The notes beneath the pieces were generated by a model. The model saw only the letters and a program-made list of their open reading frames with translations, did no database searches and was not told where the DNA came from. Made by a program: the position numbers and the translations under genes. Shown here piece after piece: positions 12,441 through 24,741 of a stretch of 64,000 bases of DNA (position 1 is its first letter; every line of letters begins with the position of its first letter). This DNA is from Populus alba (Eukaryota > Streptophyta > Magnoliopsida > Malpighiales > Salicaceae): contig NC_133288.1 of NCBI RefSeq assembly GCF_005239225.2, positions 9,244,169 to 9,308,168 on the forward strand, read 5' to 3'.

Positions 12441-12445
12441 AGCAT

Positions 12446-12681
12446 TCCAAGGAAAGTCATTACTCTTCTACAAAATCCTCACCCAACAGAATCAGCTCCT
12501 CCAAGTTTAATTTGAATGTTTAATCATGTACAGCTCGCAATTCATAGCTTGTAGTCGGTTATAGAATATCAAAACTTCAGGCTTAACTCAAGCCTTTCAA
12601 TCTTGTATTTATACCTGCTAATGTAAATGGAAAAGTACGTGGAGTCATTATGTTTTTATTTGCTTCTTATTTTTCTCTTTA
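12446..12681 (+). repeat. 5' LTR of the copia element
   Basis: 236 bp, aligned end to end with the 3' LTR at 13834-14070 with one indel and about 23 substitutions, many of them C/T or G/A transitions. It starts TCC and ends TTTA rather than TG...CA. The boundaries are fixed by the AGCAT duplication on one side and the primer-binding site on the other. Confidence 0.9.
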
Positions 12682-12693
12682 TGGTATCAAAGC
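12682..12693 (+). promoter_or_regulatory. Primer-binding site (tRNA-iMet type)
   Basis: TGGTATCAAAGC directly follows the 5' LTR. It differs by one base from the TGGTATCAGAGC typical of plant copia elements primed by initiator methionine tRNA. Confidence 0.85.
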
Positions 12694-12815
12694 ATTGATA
12701 ATCAAGATATCATGAGTTTGAATCTCAGTATCCTCATTTATTTGATAAAAATTAAGCATATAGTAATGTGGGTCTATGCAAGTTTCAAGCTCAAAGGGCT
12801 TTCACTTGAGGGGTG

Positions 12816-12893
12816 TGTTAGAGAATAATATAAATCATTTCTTGGGACCTCACCTAATAACTTAAGTTTTTGGGCTGAGATGGTTCTTTGACA
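12816..12893 (+). repeat. Piece of a second, small LTR family inside the copia element
   Basis: It begins TGTTAGAGAATAATATAAAT, preceded by a G-rich tract (gaggggtg), and ends CTTTGACA. I recognise this sequence type as the terminal repeat of a small (TRIM-like) Salicaceae retroelement, from memory. It abuts the RT remnant at the point where the catalytic Y-x-D-D box should be, so it marks a recombination or template-switch junction rather than a simple insertion. Confidence 0.55.
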
Positions 12894-13830
12894 TTGTATC
12901 AGGAAATGCCTCTATATTTGTAGCTAACATCATCAACAACCTCAGTCACACCTTCTCTATCAAAGACATGAGACATCTTCATTTTTTTCTTGGCATTGAA
13001 GTTATTCCTACAACTAAGGGCCTCTTCCTTTCACAGCACAAGTACATACGAGATTTACTCTCTAAAACTTACATAGATATGGCCAAAGAAATTCACACTC
13101 CAATTTCAACTAGCACTCCACTCGTTTTAACAGATGGTTCAGCCCCTGCCGACAATACAGAGTATAGAAGAGTTATTGGGGCACTGCAAAATCTTGGACT
13201 GACTAGACTTGACATTGCCTTTGCAGTGAATCGGCTTTCCCAATTCATGTACAAACCAACAGCTTGTCATTGGACTGTAGTAAAACGAATCCTTAGGTAT
13301 TTCAAGCAAACAATGTTCCATGGGATTCTTATTCAATAGAACAACCCCTTCACCTTACAGATTTTTGTTGATGCGGACTGGGCTGCCAACACTAATACAA
13401 GGGTCTCAACAACTGCATTTATCACCTTTCTAGGCACCAATCCAATTTCTTGGTCTGCATGCAAATGAAGAGTTGTATCCCGTTTCTCTATAGAAGCTGA
13501 ATTTCATGCATTGGCTGCGACCACTTCTGAAATAGTGTGACTTCACTCCTTAATCATAGAACTTGGTTTGCATCTACAATCCCTAAGTTTTTTGTGATAA
13601 TATTGGTGCAACTCACTTCAGCTTAAATCCAGTACAACACACTCGCATGAAACATATCAAAATCAACCTCCTTTTTGTTCGTGATCTTGTCCAGAAGGTC
13701 ACATTACTCTCAATCATGTTCACACTTTAGATTAGCTTGCAGACTTACTCACGAAGCCTTTTCCACGCCACCGTTTTCAAACCTTAAAATCCAAGATTGG
13801 TGTTATTGATGGTACCTCTATCTTGCAGGG
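12891..13830 (+). pseudogene. Copia reverse transcriptase C-terminus and RNase H (broken)
   Basis: One reading frame gives D-I-V-S-G-N, then the connection motif F-S-I-K-D...F-F-L-G-I-E-V, then Y-R-R-V-I-G-A-L and L-D-I-A-F-A-V-N-R-L-S-Q-F. It continues through the RNase H motif V-D-A-D-W-A and S-R-F-S-I-E-A-E-F-H-A-L-A. The frame is interrupted by TAG at 13337 and two further TGA codons downstream. The catalytic Y-x-D-D box is truncated at its left edge, and the whole N-terminal polymerase region is absent. The longest intact piece runs from 12968 to 13339. Confidence 0.9.
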
Positions 13831-13833
13831 GCA

Positions 13834-14070
13834 TATAAGAAAAGTCATTACTCTTCCACAAAATCCTCATCCAACATAATCAGCTCCTCCAAGTTTAATT
13901 CGAATGTTTGAATCATGTACAAATCACAATTCATAGCTTATAGTCGGTTATAGAATAGCAGAATTTCATGCTTAACTTAAGCCTTTCAATCTTGTATTTA
14001 TACTTGCTAATGTAAATGGAAAAGTGTGTGGAGTCATTACATTTTTATCTACTTCTTATTTTTCTCTTTA
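13834..14070 (+). repeat. 3' LTR of the copia element
   Basis: 237 bp, partner of 12446-12681. It is followed directly by the right target duplication AGCAT. Confidence 0.9.
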
Positions 14071-14075
14071 AGCAT

Positions 14076-15425
14076 GGGAGGGGGCGGATGTTGATTGTAA
14101 TAAAGGTTTTTTTTTCTGTCCTCTATTTTTTTCTACTTCGATTATGACTGTAAATTAGGTTTAATAATTTATTTTAATTTATTTTTTTATTAAGTTATTA
14201 TGGTGTTAGAAAAACATAAATCGAAGAACCTTTTTATAAACATTGTTTATGGGATTTTTTAAAATAATTTTTGCCTCCAAAGTTTTCGTAAATTTTATTT
14301 TTGATCTCTCTAGTTCTGCACTTTTATATTTTGGCCAAAAACTTTATTTTGTTCATGTCTTCATCTTGAGTTAGATTGAGAAAGTCATTGAAAAATAGTT
14401 TTGCTTGAGTGATGCTTTCATTGATCTACACTACTTATCTCCTTTTGCATGTGGTGGGTTTAAGAGTATACCTCCCTTTTTTCGCCATTTTTCATATAGT
14501 CTAGATTTGGATTCATGTATATGGATCACGTTTAAGTATAAAAATAAGAGAGAGAGAAACACTATTATTCGATGATGATGTTTGATATTGTAATAACAAT
14601 AGTTTGGAAAGTATTTTTCACATAAAGATATATTAAAATAATTTTAAACCTAAAATTAGACTTTCCACGAGCCGCGATCTTGGGTTTGTGTTTGTAATAT
14701 AGGCTTTGTATCTAGGTCTAGTTGTTGGGCTTGATTGGTGGATAGAAGTTTCACCTGAAAAGACAAGCCCCTCATAAAATAAGATACTCTCTTATGCTTA
14801 AATTAATAAATGTATGAGAGAAACATATATGTAAGAGTGAATTATCGTAAAATGAAAAATGATGAATTTGAAAACCTTTATACTTACATGGTGATCTAAA
14901 ATATGTATAAACTTTAATTATAACAGCTCATCTTTGGACGCGATGAGTTGCATGACAATTGATTAATGAAAATATTAGTGTTTATCATTGCTTATAGTGT
15001 CTATTTCTCTATTAGTGGAGAGGATAATGATTGTTAATGACATGTTGAAAGAAAATAACCATTGATAAAAAAGAAAGCACTTGGTTATTGTGCTCGCTTC
15101 CACTGCAACCATTAGCTAAAAATACAGTGTGAACATTGCATAAAGAGTGTACTTGCAGAATTTTTTATGCTTTAACAATATTAATATTTCTCATTTCATT
15201 AAAAAAAACAATTTACTTTCTCTTCTGTAAGATTCTTTAACAAGGCAAAACAAGAGATTAATTAGACACAGATGTTTGTTAGGACTTGAAATGACAATAT
15301 TGCACTCTCTGCTTGACCTCGTATGACGAACAGCATTCTATGTATCGAGGATGGGAGAGTCCATCAATCTACATATAGCTACCACGTGATTCATATCTTG
15401 CTAATAATTGTCCTTCGTTAAGCTC
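14076..15425. other. Intergenic DNA, no gene seen
   Basis: AT-rich. The stretch 14570-14650 carries the left end phrase 'gatgatgtttgatattgtaa' of the MITE-like family seen in full at 20492-20704. Nothing else was recognised. Confidence 0.4.
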
Positions 15426-15702
15426 AAATCAGTTGCTTTACCACAGAAGGGCTAGCGACAACGAAGGGAGAAAATGAGAGAGAGTTGATAAACATGATCT
15501 TGGGATCGAAGCCACTGTAGCAGAGCATTTTTGCTCAAATATTGCTGTGTTGGTATCTAGTGGCCTTATCGCAAAATCAGTTGCTTTACCACAGAAGGGC
15601 TAGCGACAACGAGAGGGAGAAATGAGAGAAAGAGTGATAAACATGCATCTTGGGACCGGAAGCCGCTGTAAGCACGCATTTTGCTCAAATAATTGCTGTG
15701 TT
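15426..15702. repeat. Two-copy tandem duplication (period 148 bp)
   Basis: Copy 1 (15426-15551) and copy 2 (15573-15702) share a stretch beginning 'aaatcagttgctttaccaca' and ending 'attgctgtgtt'. Scattered small indels bring them to roughly 90% identity by eye. Neither copy encodes a long frame. Confidence 0.85.
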
Positions 15703-15753
15703 CATGTGCGCAAAGACATGGATGAACAAAAAACGATAAGGCCATTAGATACC
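15552..15753. repeat. Inverted 20-bp repeats flanking the second tandem copy
   Basis: GGTATCTAGTGGCCTTATCG at 15552-15571 and its reverse complement, with one mismatch, at 15734-15753. The arms enclose copy 2 of the tandem duplication and could pair into a hairpin with a 162-nt loop. Confidence 0.85.
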
Positions 15754-18700
15754 GTGCTCTATGGCAATCTTTCTTATTACTTTCTCTCTCTGTATGTCCT
15801 TTTTTTTTAAATGGAACACAATGATTAGCTCCATCATGTTTATCCCATATGTAGATATCAATATGCAGCAAAAGAGATGAGCCAAAGATTCCCCACCAAT
15901 CTTATAATTTTAGGAACTAATTAAATTATATATACAAGGAATCAGGATATATCTTTAACATCCACATCGCAAAAAAGAAAAGAAAAGAAAGAAAAAATAT
16001 ATATACTACAATCAACATTAATAAAGCTGGGAATCTCTCAACTCTGACTCAAACGAACCACTTACATCTTCACAAATTACAAAAAAAATGTTTATTGTCA
16101 TTTATTATCAGAAACTAGGAAAAATAGGGACATACATCAAATATATCACAGCCTGGCCTGAAAAACTACTGTATTTAGCTTTAAAATACCAGTCCATAAA
16201 CCCATGCAAGCTATAAACAGTGTCATACAGTTGGGACATCAGATGGTAATACCAGTGAACGACCCCACCGTATTCTGATAAAGGGACTGTATTTTTGCTC
16301 ATTGTTGATTTTCTTAATCTTGTAATTCTATTGAAACGTGTTTCTTATTAAAGTAAATACTTCAGATTGAGACCTGGTAGCTCGTCTGGCATGGATGAGA
16401 AGATCTATGTTTTGATGATTCACGATCGTATGTTGTTATGATATACCACACGCATTAAGGCAACATATTAAGCTCGTAGACCCCAGTTTTATCGAGTGAA
16501 GGAGGCATTATGTTGATTTAGTCATGTATCCGTACTCAATTTTGGATGTATTCTCAGTACGTATGTGTATTACCTCCGAAAGCACCCTAGATCGTTGGAC
16601 TCAAATTCTAGCGATGGTGGAATCATGTCACTATCTGCTTGAATTTAGAAGAAAAAGAGAAAAATTGATGAAGGAGCGATTTTGGCAGCAGTCGCTTTCT
16701 ATGCGACTCATGAAAACTGGGTTTACATAAGCATACTATAGCTGAACAGGAAACCTTCTTCTCTGAAAAAAGGGAGATGTTAATGTCAATTAAGCTATAT
16801 GCTAAAATGATTCTGCGTATCATCGGCTCTCTAGACAATGGCCAACTGGCAGAGAACTTTAAGGAATCAACCAATCAACAGCGAACTTAATTTATATTAG
16901 TATTGACATAGTAATGCACGTATTCGCTATGACAAATTCATCATTTAGCTATTTCATCCAGTCCTCTTTTTGTAAATAAACATGGATGTGTCCTCTCTCT
17001 GGGTTGTAATGTGGGCAAACATTACATCATCCAATCCTGTTTGTTTTTTCCTGGCAAACAAGCTTATTGGTTACACTCATCTAATCTGAGCAGCGTTCCC
17101 GTGAAGCTACGTACGTCTGTCTAACAGCTTGGCTTAGTGGCTAGATTTCCATCATGTAATTAAGACATTAGTTGCCGAATATATTATACTTTATACCTCG
17201 ACTTAGAACTCTACAACATAGAAAAGGCTCACGACGTTCATATATAACATCCAAACTTTTGGAATGCATTGATCCAAATTAATCAATCAGATCAGCTAAC
17301 TTTTAGTTTGGTTACTGATAATGTTCAATTTTAAGGCCCACAAAGTCATCCATCCCTCACCAAAAGAGCATCACCTCGGATAGCACTGGAAATTTCATCT
17401 GGTTCCAGACGGCTTTCGGATTCACAGTGGGGGCTTCGGGCTAAACTTTTTCTGGCTATGCATTGCAGGACCTGTATACAGTACACCTGTGCTTTGCTCG
17501 ACGACTGAAAGACTTGAGTCTCACGTGAACTCGGGTGGTCCTTAAATTTCCTTGTCTTGAGATAACATGTTTGAAACGTGCTTAAACTCTCACGGGTTTT
17601 ATGTGTGATAATTGTGTTTTACCCATAGTAGTTGCTGTGTTCTTCGAATTTTGTTGATTGGAGGGTTTTCTTCTTTCTTTTTAATTAAATTCTTCTATTC
17701 TTTTTTTATTTGTAAGAAATCTTTTATTATAAACTATAAAGATAATGCTTCAAGCATTGGAATGCTATTGTAGGTGTCTTCATTACGCAATAAATTTGTA
17801 GCAAGAGAAAAGAACGAATATACACATAAAAGCTATTCCTAGAATCCAAAAGTGTATCCTTTAAGGAGCTAGAATTACCGAGAATCAATTATCTTGTTAA
17901 TCATAATTAGGAGAAGCGGATTCTCCTCAAAGTTAACATGGTTGAAATGGGGAAAAACACAACTTGCCACCATCCAATAGAAACTGTAATTTCGCCATTC
18001 CTTTTAGTAAAAACATTGGCTAAATTAAGATGATGACCCATCAGCTTACCCAATTCCCGAAGACAAAACAATGATGTGATGAATGTCAATTTGTTTGCGA
18101 GCGTCTTGTTATCGCGAACAATTGCGAAAGGAGAGAGGCAATGTGATATGAAGCTCACGAAGAAAGCTGAACAGTTATCCAGTAAAAGTTCAGGAGCGAA
18201 TAGAGGCTAGAGCACAGTTTTTTTGCTTCAGCGAGCATTTTGATTTGCTTTTTTGAACACCAGGAGAACGAGACTGTCGATCAAAAAAACAACACAGCCT
18301 ATTATAGAACACCGGGAAAAGGCATTCGGCCCCAATCTGCATCAGAATTAACACTGTAAGATATTGTAAAAAGACGACGCTTCAATGATAAAGTGATTAG
18401 TAGTAAGAGCATGCATTTATTCACATATATATAAGAATTAACACTGTAAGATAAATAAGCCAAAGGTAAGTGTGTCAAATATTGCAAAAACTCAGAAGGA
18501 AATAATGAGATCCCACTAAGAAAAGGAAATAGGCTTGCAATCCACCACTGTCTGCCTAAAGTCAATAGATCAGAGCATATGTTCTTGCTTGACTAAAAAA
18601 AATTACCTTTCATTGCGAGTGATTCTCAATTCCTAAAAAGTGGGGTAAATTAACCAAAATTCCTTTCTTAGAAGATTCTCAAGCCATTCGCAGCAAGAGA

Positions 18701-19639
18701 ATTATCTAGGGGAAGTCATTATTTTTTGTTTAAGCGAGGTTTGATACCAATATAAGATAAGAAAACAGAAAGAAAAAGAAAGCGACATGGAAGAAAAAAG
18801 AGAATTTAATAGAAAATATTTAGCTTTTTGGCAGGAGTTTTTTATTAATTATAAGCTGTATGATACATGTACTAACCTTAGTACAAACAAAAACAAAATA
18901 CAAAATAGAAAAATATATCTCTTGGCATGGCTAGGAAGTTCTTGAGCCTCCTCGTTAGTACTAGTGTGCTGCTAAGAGGACTCAAGAGTAGGTGCCTGAG
19001 TTCATGTCTATCAGTTGACAAGATCCTCACGCACGAGTATCTCTTTCTAGGGATTTGTCACTTGTTAGAAAGTTCCAAACGTTCTATTAATTGGGGCCTT
19101 GGATTGTTCTTCGCTTAGCCACTGCATTATGTTTTAGCAGTAATCTCTCCCGCCTTCGCCTTCCATTTCCTCCAAAATTTCCCTTCTGAACTGGTGCTTT
19201 AACAATATGTTCTATCTGCTGGCTTATCCAAGAAAAGGAGCCCATTGAAGAAGCGACTGCTTTCTCACTGAAAACGAAGCGTGGCTTAATGGATGCCAAG
19301 TACTAGTTTAGCATTTTTCCGGCTAGTCGCCGATTCCACACTTCGAAAGGCCAAAAACCCATATTACTGTAAAATTCAAAAGCAAGAGGAGGAGCGGAGA
19401 TCATCATCACTCTTCACTGATCTTTATACAAGGGATAGCTTATCAACTTGATGCTAATGGAGGATATATCATCACTGCTTTTATGTGGATTTTTGCCTGC
19501 AGGGCATATTTGGGCTGTTATGCTGTCCTGCAGTGCATCGCCTGTGGTCTAGAATTTTGTGGTGAATCTTGAAAATGACAGGAAGGTTAGAGACAATTAC
19601 TTCCCGGGGATATATTCTGCTGATCCCCGCTCGAGAACT
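15754..19639. other. Mixed-composition intergenic DNA without recognisable genes
   Basis: Several blocks (16300-17600 and 18900-19600) are less AT-rich than the repeat deserts and look like former transcribed DNA, but no frame gives a family I know. A 19-bp direct repeat (AGAATTAACACTGTAAGAT) lies at 18344 and 18434. Short open frames at 16108, 16524, 18927 and 19087 lack conserved motifs. Confidence 0.4.
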
Positions 19640-19828
19640 TTTTTTTTTTTATTTGGATTTGAGAAAACTATAATTTTTTAAAAAATATATTTTAGGGTTT
19701 AGATATGTGTAAAAACTGTTTATCCTAAGTTTCTTATAAAATATACATATCTTAAACTCCGAACTCAAAAATTTACTGTCAAGATTTTAAATTCTTTATC
19801 ATCACACTCCACGTCTCTTGAAAAATCC
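19640..19828 (-). mobile_element. Diverged SINE, same family as 11323-11501
   Basis: Read on the minus strand, 'cgtggagtgtgatgataaag..aatttaaaatcttgacag' and 'gagttcggagtttaag' match the order and spacing of the intact SINE. An A-rich 3' end (T-run at 19640-19651 on the plus strand) is also kept. The B box is damaged (GAGTTCGGAGT). No target duplication could be defined. Confidence 0.6.
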
Positions 19829-22800
19829 GGCTCAAGACCTGCTAATTCTTCGTTACTATAAATGACATGGAAACATCTATTTTTATCAACATTAGAATCA
19901 TTGGTTAAAACTAAAAAATACAGAGCAGTATCATTATTGAATCTTGCATTTCTACGTTCTATTTTTCTGAAGGGAATTTTTTTGGATTTTTTTTTAATAT
20001 ATAAAACATCAAATTGATGATTTGTATATATTTTGTGATGATTGATTTGAAGGTGACAAAGTCATCAACAAAAAACTTGAAAATCATCATTTGAAAAGGC
20101 AATTTCACATGCATTTAGTGCGGGGATCATCATTTTGATTGTGGTTATGGCTTTTAAGTGTAGCAATATTTTTTTTAAAAGCTAAAAACCACAGTCTCTC
20201 TTTTATTGTGTTATTTTTTAAGGCTACAATTTATTGCTTTTCAAAAACCACGGCCATAGCCGCAACTTTCCAAGGTATTTCTTAATTGTGCGTAATTTTT
20301 ATAATTATAGGTTAAAAATTTTGGTTTAAAAAAGTTTTAAATTATAGTTTTTTTCATAACTATAGTTTATAAAAAGAATTTTTAATGGGATTTATGTGTG
20401 TTAAATAATCAAAACACTTTTAAAATAATAATAGAAGAAAAACACAAGATTCAATCACACCTCATTAAACTACCAAATAAATCATTAGATGATGTTTGAG
20501 ATTGCGGTAACAATTATTTGTTAAAATATTTTTTAAAACACCAACATATCAAAATGATTCAAAAAAATCAAATAAAAAAATTAATTTAAAAAAAATGTTT
20601 TAAACTGCAAAACAAAAACTCTCTTAATTATTTTAATAACATTTAATATGTTTTAAATGAAAAAATGTTTTGAAAAAAATATTTTAAATTACATTACCAA
20701 ACATATAATTAAAAAACAATCTGTTTAGGAAATTGGATTATCTTACTAAAACAAGGTCCCAGCGGATTTCAAAAATATATTAGCAAGCCAATTTGCTTAA
20801 AAGTTTTTTTTCCCCTCACGAACATAAACCTACATATCCCAGCTCTCAATCCAAAGCACAATTTAACCTATACTCAAGGGGGCAAACCAAATGGAAAAAT
20901 TGGATAATCCGCCCAAACGAATCCTTTAAAACACAATTTTCCAAGTATTTAGAGTTGATTGGGTTTGAAATTTTCTTAATATATGATGGTTTAGTTTGTT
21001 TGAGTTTGAACTCTTAAAAATTAATAAAACTTGAATAAATTTAAGGTTCAATCATGGTTGGGTCCAATTCAATACAATATTATTCAGAAAATAATTATTT
21101 ATGATTTTGGTTAAATTTCTGAGGAGGATTTATGATTCTAACCTGTTCAAGTTAACCACATCAACTTGAAATAGATTGGTTTTGAACTTGTGTAGGTTCG
21201 ATTTAATTTAAAATTTTTATTTTTTTTTAAATTTAGTTTGATTTTTGTTTTTATTTTTTTTTTCAAAAACTAACTCAGTCGAAAATGAAATGATGTTCAA
21301 CTTTACAAAATGATACTCTCTTTCACATTCTTGTTAAAGAACAATTTAAATAGATTTATGGTAAAAACTATGCATTGACCGATTGAATTATAGTTCTAAC
21401 TTTAAAATTCTTTATTTAGAACCTCTCAAGCTATGCGTTATGGATTTTAATCAAGACCATTTTGGTTTGTTTGAATCAATTTATTCTGCGTTAAAAAGGA
21501 AAGCAAATCTATTTTGTGACCGTTTAGTGCAGCAATTGGACCATCGTATTGTTATTATTTGAATTTTTTCAAAATAATTTTTTTTGTATTTTTAAATTAT
21601 TATAACTTACTAATATGAAAAATAAATTTTTAAAAGTAAAATGAATATTATTTAAATAATTTTCTAAACAAAAAAAATTTTAAAAAATAATTTTTACCAC
21701 TATCTCATATACTTTTATTCACATGACTCATAAAAATTGAGACCATTTTAATTATTTCATTTTGTACGTATAAACATTGCATATTTACGATAATATGTGG
21801 CAAATTGTGTAGAGTAATATTAAACAAACTGAAAGGTAAATTCAGGAAGTTTAATAATTCGAGCAGTCGAGTGAAGAAACCTATAGTTTTAATTTACCCA
21901 TAATTTGAGGAGTCCTGTAAAAATTCACTGTAAATGTAACTCAACAATGAACTGTGATCCAGCCATAGGTTTCGGGAAGTAAAGTCCTTGTGTTTCGAAA
22001 TATCCTAAATTGGGCTTCGAAGCCTTTTCTCTTGAAGGGTGACAGCAAACTATTTTAAATTGGACTAGATTTCTTTCTAGCCCACATATAGGCCAGTAAG
22101 GAGGCCTCGTAAAAAGGAAGGCCCAGACTATATTATTTTGTAGTAGGAAAACTTAGAAATTTTGACTAGAAAATGAGACTTTTTAACAAGAAAGAAATTA
22201 AATTATGACATATAACTTGATGGGATAATGGGAGGATTAAATAATAAACATATATAAAATCAAAGGGATTTGATATGGGTTTTTTAAGCTAAAGGATTTA
22301 GCCCATTGCATGTTTTAAAATATAAAATAAATAATAGGTCACTTTTTTCCTATTGTCGGAGTTTCTTTTATAAAACATGCCTTTATTCCTTTTATTGTTA
22401 ATTAATTAATTATAATCCTGTGTTTTTTTTATTTATTTACTATCAACAATTTATAAAACAAATTTATTTGGTTTAAATGTTGTCTAAATATATTGACAAA
22501 AGTAAAATTAGGCGGTTTACTTTTATTGGCACAATAAATTATATTGTTGCCCTTGCAATCAGTTTTTTTTTATCCTTTTGTTCAGGAGGTTTTTTCATCT
22601 TTTTCATATTATTTGCAAAGTAAAACGATACCAGTATCATTAAGATTTCAAGAATATTGAACTTGACAAGAGGGGTTTTTTAGTCTTTCATATTTTTTGT
22701 ATAATGAAATGATAAATTTAACCTTAGAATTAAAAAAAATCTAAGGCTGGCTTGGGAGGGCATTTTTCTCTTTGCATATGTGATTTTTTTTGTAATATTA

Positions 22801-23059
22801 AGATGTTTTTAGGAGTTTTTTAATGATTTAAATTATTAAAATATTAATAAAAAAAAAAAAACATATGCGTAAGAGCATGATCGTTCCCCATGCCATTCTA
22901 GAGGTGTGTAGGGAGTTTTTTATGACAAAAAACTATCGATCATCGTGTCGTCTAATGCATTTTATGGCGGCAAAGTAGATGGTGCAGCACTTGTCATCAT
23001 ATTTGTGGCGGTTCAGTGGCAATGAAGGTTTTTTTTTTTCCTACCCCTCTTTTCTCTCT
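19829..23059. other. AT-rich intergenic DNA with MITE-like pieces
   Basis: It contains the palindromic element at 20492-20704 and a related half near 21520-21720. A slightly richer block at 21880-22130 has no coding signature. Nothing else was recognised. Confidence 0.4.
20492..20704. mobile_element. MITE-like palindromic element, ~213 bp
   Basis: The left end 'atgtttgagattgcggtaac' and the reverse complement of the right end 'atgtttggtaatgtaattta' correspond. The interior 'ccaacatatcaaaatgattc' resembles the interior of the element at 7782-7994, and the total length is the same. It has no coding capacity. Confidence 0.55.
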
Positions 23060-23635
23060 TTAGAATTTAATTTTTATATTAATTTTGGTCATCATTTTTA
23101 TAATTATTATTTGCTTTTTCCTTATCATTTTTTAAATGAAATTTCTATCTATCAAAATTTGGTCCTTATTCTTTTTTATTGTTACTTATTTTATTTGAAA
23201 TAATTTATGAAATGTTAATTATTATTATTTTAATTTCTTCATCCTTTAATTTTTTTATTTTTTTAAATTTGATCTCTATTATTTTGATTATTATTTATTT
23301 TATTTGAGATAATTTATAAATTATATTTTTTTCTCAATTTCATTCTTATTCATTATTATTTTTTTTTAATTTGTAAGATTTGTTCCTCATTATTTTAATA
23401 ATTTTTTTTAAAATAAAATATTAATAAGTTATTTTTTCAGCTAATTTTCCATGGCATAACTAAATACTAGAAAGTGTTTTTTCAAATTATTTTTCATTAC
23501 ACTATCAAAAATCAAAAAAATAATTCACTTTTAAAAAAAAATTATTTTCCAACAAACAAACGAGACCTTAACATTCAAATATTTCACAATGAATAATATA
23601 AGTGGAAAAAAAAAAAACCAAACTTATTTTAGTTT
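23060..23635. repeat. Direct repeat, copy 1 (partner 24742-25306)
   Basis: It starts near 'agaatttaatttttatatta' and runs to 'aaaccaaactta'. The partner begins 1,675 bp downstream (measured at 'acattcaaatatttcaca', 23571 versus 25246). The inner 500 bp, ending 'ccaacaaacaaacgagacc', is the reverse complement of the left half of the MITE-like element at 45611-46402. The repeat also extends ~55 bp past that element's end, so the duplication happened after the element had inserted. Confidence 0.8.
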
Positions 23636-23689
23636 TATCCTTTGGCATTAAATTAATTGGCCATTAAACTTTGTGAATTTTTTCCACTT

Positions 23690-24075
23690 TTTTTTATGCA
23701 GGATTATCTCGGGTGTAGGTTAGTTTAGTTAACATAGGTTGACTCGGGTTTTTTTTATATATTTTTTTATTGATTTAATTTCAATCTTTTTTTTCTAGGT
23801 CATTTTTCAAAAATAAAAATAAAAATTAGTCCTGATCTCATATCATGTTTGGTGGGTTAGTAAAGTTAATCCAAGTTGACGTAGGTTTTTTTTATGTGTC
23901 TTTTTTTTAATTGATTTTTTTTTAACTTTCATCACTTAATATTTGGTTATTGGCTTTGTGTTTTTTTTTATTCTTTTTTATTTTCTTTTTGTAGTGTTAT
24001 ACCGATCTTATATCTTGAATTTGATCAAGTTAACCTGGATTGATTTTATTATCATCTAAGTTTTTTTTTTTTTCA
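23690..24075. repeat. Reverse-strand relatives of the 8720-10620 array
   Basis: Two or three blocks of the form 'gtta..gttaac..aggttgac..gggttttttttat' followed by T-rich DNA are the reverse complement of the array's 'gtcaacctatgttaac' blocks. They sit between the two direct-repeat copies. Confidence 0.55.
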
Positions 24076-24414
24076 GGAAAAAATTAACCTGGTATACAGT
24101 GTAATGCATGCCACCACTCTGATAATTATCTACAACCATTCATGTCTTTCGCATGACCACTTGATTAAATGTGGAGGGAAGTGTGATAAATGACCAATAT
24201 TAATAGACGGATTCCTTTTGGGATTATAGGTATTGTAAGGGCTTGTGATTATTTTAATATGTATTTTCTTGTTTGGCTTTTATTTTGGATTGGGTTCATC
24301 CTTGTAATAATAGGATAAATTAGTGTAGACATGAATTTATAAGAGCTCAATGGCATCCTCATCAAGTCAAACATAAAAAAGGCATTATTGAGTTTTTTAA
24401 TAATCATAATACTT

Positions 24415-24462
<48 letters not shown>
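24415..24462. repeat. (AT)n microsatellite
   Basis: A nearly pure AT run of 48 bp with one phase shift near 24425. Confidence 0.9.
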
Positions 24463-24465
<3 letters not shown>

Positions 24466-24673
24466 CTATCAAAATGATATCATGTCAATTTTTTCTATAC
24501 TAATTAAATCTTACTTTATTTATTTTAGCATATCAAAAAAAATAATAATTAGAAGCTCATTGAAGAAGTTCTAATTGTTAAAAAAAAATCTTTTCTTTTT
24601 TTATTATTTTTTAGATAAGAAAAATCAAATTTATAAGTATAATATGAAAAATTTAGTCCTCAAACTTTGATTG

Positions 24674-24674
<1 letters not shown>

Positions 24675-24713
<39 letters not shown>
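24675..24713. repeat. (TA)n microsatellite
   Basis: A pure TA run of about 39 bp just left of the second direct-repeat copy. Confidence 0.9.
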
Positions 24714-24717
<4 letters not shown>

Positions 24718-24741
24718 TATTTTGAATATTTATTTTTCAAT

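Larger units (their letters stand above)
12441..14075 (+). mobile_element. Internally deleted Ty1/copia LTR retrotransposon, 1.6 kb
   Basis: The element is complete at both ends and heavily deleted inside. It is flanked by the 5-bp target duplication AGCAT (12441-12445 and 14071-14075). The 5' LTR is 12446-12681 and the 3' LTR 13834-14070. A tRNA-iMet-type primer-binding site lies at 12682-12693, and a purine-rich tract (gcaggggca) sits just before the 3' LTR. Between them only a leader, a piece of a different small LTR (12816-12893) and the C-terminal part of reverse transcriptase plus RNase H remain. Gag, protease, integrase and most of RT are missing. The LTRs differ at roughly 10% of positions by eye, so the insertion is old. 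It cannot move without help. Confidence 0.9.

Noticed and set aside
16108..16302. 64-codon minus-strand frame rich in Tyr, Trp and His
   Set aside because: It looks protein-like but matches no family I know, is short, and has no neighbouring exons that I could join to it.
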